A DNA stretch of 9,519 nucleotides from contig JASBSE010000383.1 of NCBI GenBank assembly GCA_030149115.1, positions 1 to 9,519 of the forward strand, given 5' to 3'. Source of the stretch: Winogradskyella sp. GTDB lineage: Bacteria; Bacteroidota; Bacteroidia; Flavobacteriales; Flavobacteriaceae. This document shows positions 6,905-9,519 of the stretch, piece by piece. The translations under genes and the position numbers were made by a program. Below the pieces are notes generated by a model that was not told the origin of the DNA, searched no databases, and saw nothing but the letters and a program-made list of their open reading frames with translations. Numbering within the stretch: the first letter of the stretch is position 1; each line of letters opens with the position of its first letter.

Positions 6905-7639
6905 ATGAAACTAAACGCAATACTAGTAGAAGACGAAGAAACCAGTAGAGCTATTCTACGAAATTATCTCAGTAAATACTGCCCAAATATTTCAATTGTA
7001 GGCGAAGCTTCTAATGTTGAAGAAGCTTTGGTGCTGATTAGGAATAACGATTTAGACGTAGTCTTTTTAGATGTAGAAATGCCATATGGTAATGCGTTCG
7101 ATTTATTAGATAAAGTTGGTCATATAGATTTTGAAACCATTTTTGTTACAGCCTATAATCATTATGCCATTGAAGCCTTAAATGCACATGCATCGTACTA
7201 CTTAATGAAGCCGATTTCTATAGATGAACTTATAAAAGCGGTAGATTATGTTACTGAAATAAAATCGAAAGAAGAAGCACTACAAGACCAGGTCTTGGTA
7301 CCAAAAACCAATGCTGCAAATGGTAAAATAACCTTGCCACAACAAGATGGTTTTGAAGTTATAGAAACAGCTGATATTATGTATTGCAAAGCTGATGATA
7401 ACTATACTGAAATCTACTTAAACAACAACAAGAAAAAGCTGGTAAGTAAGACTTTAAAATATATTGAAGAAAGTCTAAAAGATGGCAATTTTGCCAGAGT
7501 CCATAAAAGTTATTTAGTTAATGTAAATGAAGTTGTGAAGTATGTGAAAGGAAAAGGTGGAAGTGTCATTCTAAGTAACGGAAAAGAAATTATGGTATCT
7601 GCATCTAAAAAGGCTGAGTTGTTAGCTTATTTTAAATAA
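6905..7639 (+). CDS. LytTR family DNA-binding response regulator
   Basis: The 244-residue product has a receiver domain (about 3-120) and a LytTR DNA-binding domain (about 141-244). The receiver keeps all key residues: acidic pocket E9/D10/E11, phospho-acceptor D56 in VVFLDVEMP, T82 in FVTAYNHYA and K102 in MKPIS. The LytTR half shows the typical IMYCKADDNYTEIYL block, the SLKDGNFARVHKSYLVNVNEV block and a closing VILSNGKEIMVSASKKAELL. The frame is open from 6875, but the ATG at 6905 is chosen: it gives the normal receiver start (MKLNAILVEDEE) and a 2-base gap to the preceding gene, while an earlier start would add ten residues that do not fit and overlap the lipoprotein gene. It should be phosphorylated by the kinase at 4162 and may bind the 21-base-phased repeats at 4015-4066. 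The methyltransferase start overlaps its stop by one base. Confidence 0.95.
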   Translation: MKLNAILVEDEETSRAILRNYLSKYCPNISIVGEASNVEEALVLIRNNDLDVVFLDVEMPYGNAFDLLDKVGHIDFETIFVTAYNHYAIEALNAHASYYLMKPISIDELIKAVDYVTEIKSKEEALQDQVLVPKTNAANGKITLPQQDGFEVIETADIMYCKADDNYTEIYLNNNKKKLVSKTLKYIEESLKDGNFARVHKSYLVNVNEVVKYVKGKGGSVILSNGKEIMVSASKKAELLAYFK

Positions 7640-8295
7640 TGACCTCAAAAAAACAAAAAACACCATGGCCTACCAAAGCGGTTATGGAGCAGATTTATGA
7701 GCAGCATTTTTGGGGAGGAAAAGATTCTGATTTCTTCTCTGGTGAAGGTTCTCATAATCCCAAAATTATTAAGCCATACATTGATGCAGTAACCAGTTTT
7801 TTAAAATCCCATGACAATCAACTTTCGGTTTGTGATTTGGGTTGTGGAGATTTTAATGTTGGTAAAGCCCTCGTTCCGTATACAAAAACCTATGTTGCTA
7901 TAGATATCGTAGAAGGTTTAATTGAAAGAAATAAACAATTGTTTAAAGCTGACCATTTGACCTTCAAATGTCTGGATATCGCTCAAGATGATTTGCCAAA
8001 AGCGGACTGTGTAATTCTTAGACAAGTCTTTCAGCATTTGTCTAACCAAGAGATTAAACAAATTTTAGATAAACTCTCTGCATATAAATATCTTATTTTA
8101 ACTGAGCATATCCCTGTTGGTAATTTTGTGCCGAATATAGATATTATTGCAAATAGCCAAAACCGGTTAAAATACCAGAGTGGAGTAGATGTGTTAGCTG
8201 AACCTTTTAATTTTAAAGTTAAAGAATTTAAGATTTTGAGTGAAGTGATTTTAGATGATAATAGCCAAATTGTAACAACTTTATTTACACTTTAG
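7639..8295 (+). CDS. Class I SAM-dependent methyltransferase
   Basis: The 218-residue product has the SAM-binding Rossmann motif I as VCDLGCGDFNVG (64-75), the acidic end of strand beta-2 as VAIDIVEG (D89), a motif II-like CLDIAQDDLP (D113) and a post-motif stretch VILRQVFQHLSN (125-136). The N-terminus carries HFWGGKDSDFFSGEGS, a W/G/SGEGS stretch that I associate with a family of small uncharacterised methyltransferases. The substrate cannot be read from the sequence. No signal peptide or membrane segment is seen, so it should be cytoplasmic. Its ATG overlaps the regulator stop codon (TAATG), which points to translational coupling and membership of the same operon. Whether it works with the two-component system or is merely carried along is not shown. 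Downstream bases 8296-8340 hold only a weak inverted repeat. Confidence 0.85.
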   Translation: MTSKKQKTPWPTKAVMEQIYEQHFWGGKDSDFFSGEGSHNPKIIKPYIDAVTSFLKSHDNQLSVCDLGCGDFNVGKALVPYTKTYVAIDIVEGLIERNKQLFKADHLTFKCLDIAQDDLPKADCVILRQVFQHLSNQEIKQILDKLSAYKYLILTEHIPVGNFVPNIDIIANSQNRLKYQSGVDVLAEPFNFKVKEFKILSEVILDDNSQIVTTLFTL

Positions 8296-8340
8296 ATTAC
8301 AGATATTATATGTTGAAATTATTTCAGAATGATGAAAATA

Positions 8341-9468
8341 TTACGCATTTATTTCATTCAACAACCACAAATAATCTTCACGATTTTTTACAAAATCCTT
8401 ATCAGAAATATCAATAATTTTTACGTTCAACTCGGTCTGGTTTCTTAAAAAGTTGAGATATCCAGAGTTAATCTTTTCAAGATAGTCGTCTTGTATGTCG
8501 CTTTCGTATTTGCGACCACGCTTCTTTATGTTGGCTTGGAGGCGTTCGGTATTTTGGTAGAGGTAAACGTACAAATCTGGTCTGGCAATATCTTTATAGA
8601 CTTGGTAAAACAATTTTCTGTATAACCTAAACTCATCATCAGCCAATGTGACCTTAGAAAATATCAGCGATTTGTGTACATCGTAATCGCTTACCATAAA
8701 ATCTTTAAAGAGATCTAGTTGCGATAAATCGTCACTAATTTGTTGGTAACGATCTGCCAAAAAAGACATTTCTAGCGTAAAGGCATAACGCTCTGGCTCT
8801 TTGTAAAACTTTGGTAGAAAGGGATTGTCAGCAAAACGCTCTAGAATTAATTTAGCATTAAAATCTTCTGCTATTTTATGAGACAAACTGGTTTTACCTG
8901 CACCTATATTACCTTCAATAGCTATGAAATTGTAGTTGCCAAAATCAAAACGCTTCATTGGGTTTTTAAGCCAGATTTTTATAGGTTCAATTTTAGATTC
9001 ATCTTTACAGTCATCTAGCAATTCACTAACTGTTTTCTGAAAAACAGGATGTTTGACGTCTTTGGCAATATTAGATAATGGAACTAAAACAAACTTACGC
9101 AGGTGTATGCCAGGATGTGGTATTAATAGTGACTTCTCATTGATGACTTCATCTTCGTAAAACAAGATATCTAAATCAATCTCACGAGACTCATAGGTGT
9201 CAGACTTTTTGGTAGTTCTGCCTAAATCAGCTTCAATTTGCTTAAGAACTCTTAGTAGTTTTTTAGGTTTTAATTCGGTTTCAATCTTAATGCAAGCATT
9301 ATAAAAATCATCACCTTCAAAACCTAAAGCAGGAGTTTCATAGACTTTAGAAATTTTACGGATTGTACCAACCCTTTCAAAAATAGCATCAATGGCCAGT
9401 TGCAAGTGTTCTAACTTGTTACCTCTGTTACTTCCCAATGCTATGTAAACGGATTTGCCTGCTGTCAT
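8341..9468 (-). CDS. folK: Bifunctional fusion: HPPK (FolK) and deoxynucleoside kinase
   Basis: The 375-residue product joins two enzymes in one uninterrupted frame. Residues 5-160 are 6-hydroxymethyl-7,8-dihydropterin pyrophosphokinase: VYIALGSNRGNK at the start, then YESREIDLDILFY with the metal-binding Asp98 and Asp100, and IPHPGIHLRKFVLVPL. This enzyme passes pyrophosphate from ATP to hydroxymethyldihydropterin in folate synthesis. Residues 175-375 are a dGK/dCK-type deoxynucleoside kinase: P-loop EGNIGAGKTS (185-194), LERFADNPFLPKFY, a DRYQQ motif (239-243) and the Arg-rich lid KKRGRKYESD (315-324). This part salvages deoxynucleosides to monophosphates. The linker is short (about 160-175), and an internal Met171 lies just before the second domain. 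Each half has near-normal length for its family. The fusion has been annotated in other Bacteroidota, to my knowledge. The name folK covers only the first half. It is cytoplasmic and convergent with the methyltransferase gene. Confidence 0.93.
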   Translation of the reverse strand: MTAGKSVYIALGSNRGNKLEHLQLAIDAIFERVGTIRKISKVYETPALGFEGDDFYNACIKIETELKPKKLLRVLKQIEADLGRTTKKSDTYESREIDLDILFYEDEVINEKSLLIPHPGIHLRKFVLVPLSNIAKDVKHPVFQKTVSELLDDCKDESKIEPIKIWLKNPMKRFDFGNYNFIAIEGNIGAGKTSLSHKIAEDFNAKLILERFADNPFLPKFYKEPERYAFTLEMSFLADRYQQISDDLSQLDLFKDFMVSDYDVHKSLIFSKVTLADDEFRLYRKLFYQVYKDIARPDLYVYLYQNTERLQANIKKRGRKYESDIQDDYLEKINSGYLNFLRNQTELNVKIIDISDKDFVKNREDYLWLLNEINA

Positions 9469-9490
9469 GGAATTAGCAAAATAACTAAAA

Positions 9491-9519
9491 CAAAAATTAA
9501 TAGTTTATCTTTACTACAA
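9491..9519 (-). promoter_or_regulatory. Candidate promoter for the folK fusion gene
   Basis: On the minus strand a TTG (9519-9517) is followed after 17 bases by TAATTTTTG (9499-9491). This resembles the Bacteroidota -33 TTG and -7 TAnnTTTG elements, with one extra base inside the -7; the TTG-to-TTTG distance of 22 bases is close to the usual 23. Transcription would start near 9484, giving a leader of about 15 bases before the ATG at 9468. The window ends here, so anything further upstream is not visible. Confidence 0.4.

Noticed and set aside
8313..8359. Terminator between the methyltransferase and folK genes
   Set aside because: TGAAAT/ATTTCA (8314-8326) has a one-base centre and no GC pairs to speak of, and GAATGA/TCATTC (8327-8359) has an unpaired interior and runs into the folK coding region. 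No T-run follows either.
1..9519. CRISPR array, transposon ends, tRNA/rRNA genes or phage genes
   Set aside because: No repeat-spacer pattern beyond the short three-copy motif, no transposase or integrase frame, no tRNA-like cloverleaf and no phage protein was seen.

Overview
The window looks like a chromosomal segment of a marine- or soil-type Flavobacteriia/Flavobacteriaceae member (Bacteroidota). The evidence is the low GC content of roughly a third, the lack of Shine-Dalgarno sequences in front of starts, a type IX secretion (T9SS) type B sorting tail followed by a PorP/SprF protein, a TPR-containing LytS-type histidine kinase with a LytTR response regulator, and a folK-deoxynucleoside kinase fusion of a kind known from this phylum. 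No mobile elements, tRNA/rRNA genes or CRISPR arrays were seen.

Layout. Bases 1-1176 (+) hold the last ~50 codons of a T9SS type B cargo protein and a PorP/SprF-family outer-membrane protein, 8 bases apart. A strong bidirectional hairpin terminator (1180-1213) closes this unit and the convergent one to its right. Bases 1222-3947 (-) hold a tight three-gene operon, read right to left: an exported SIMPL-domain protein, a rhodanese-domain lipoprotein and a von Willebrand A lipoprotein. All three appear to act in the cell envelope. A 214-base divergent intergenic region (3948-4161) follows. It carries three copies of AATGAGTNAA spaced exactly 21 bases apart. Bases 4162-8295 (+) hold a very compact four-gene operon with gaps of 2, 2 and -1 bases: a membrane sensor histidine kinase that starts at TTG, a small unrecognised probable lipoprotein, a LytTR response regulator and a class I SAM methyltransferase. 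Bases 8341-9468 (-) hold a convergent gene for a HPPK (FolK)-deoxynucleoside kinase fusion.

How it may work together. The kinase, with a periplasmic carboxypeptidase-regulatory-like domain and TPR array, should pass phosphate to the LytTR regulator encoded two genes downstream. LytTR proteins often bind direct repeats about two helical turns apart, so the 21-base-phased triplet between the two divergent operons is a good candidate operator. It would link the signalling operon to itself, to the SIMPL-rhodanese-VWA envelope operon, or to both. This link is inference. The individual families are recognisable; the least explained items are the triplet repeat and the AT-rich lipoprotein wedged between kinase and regulator.
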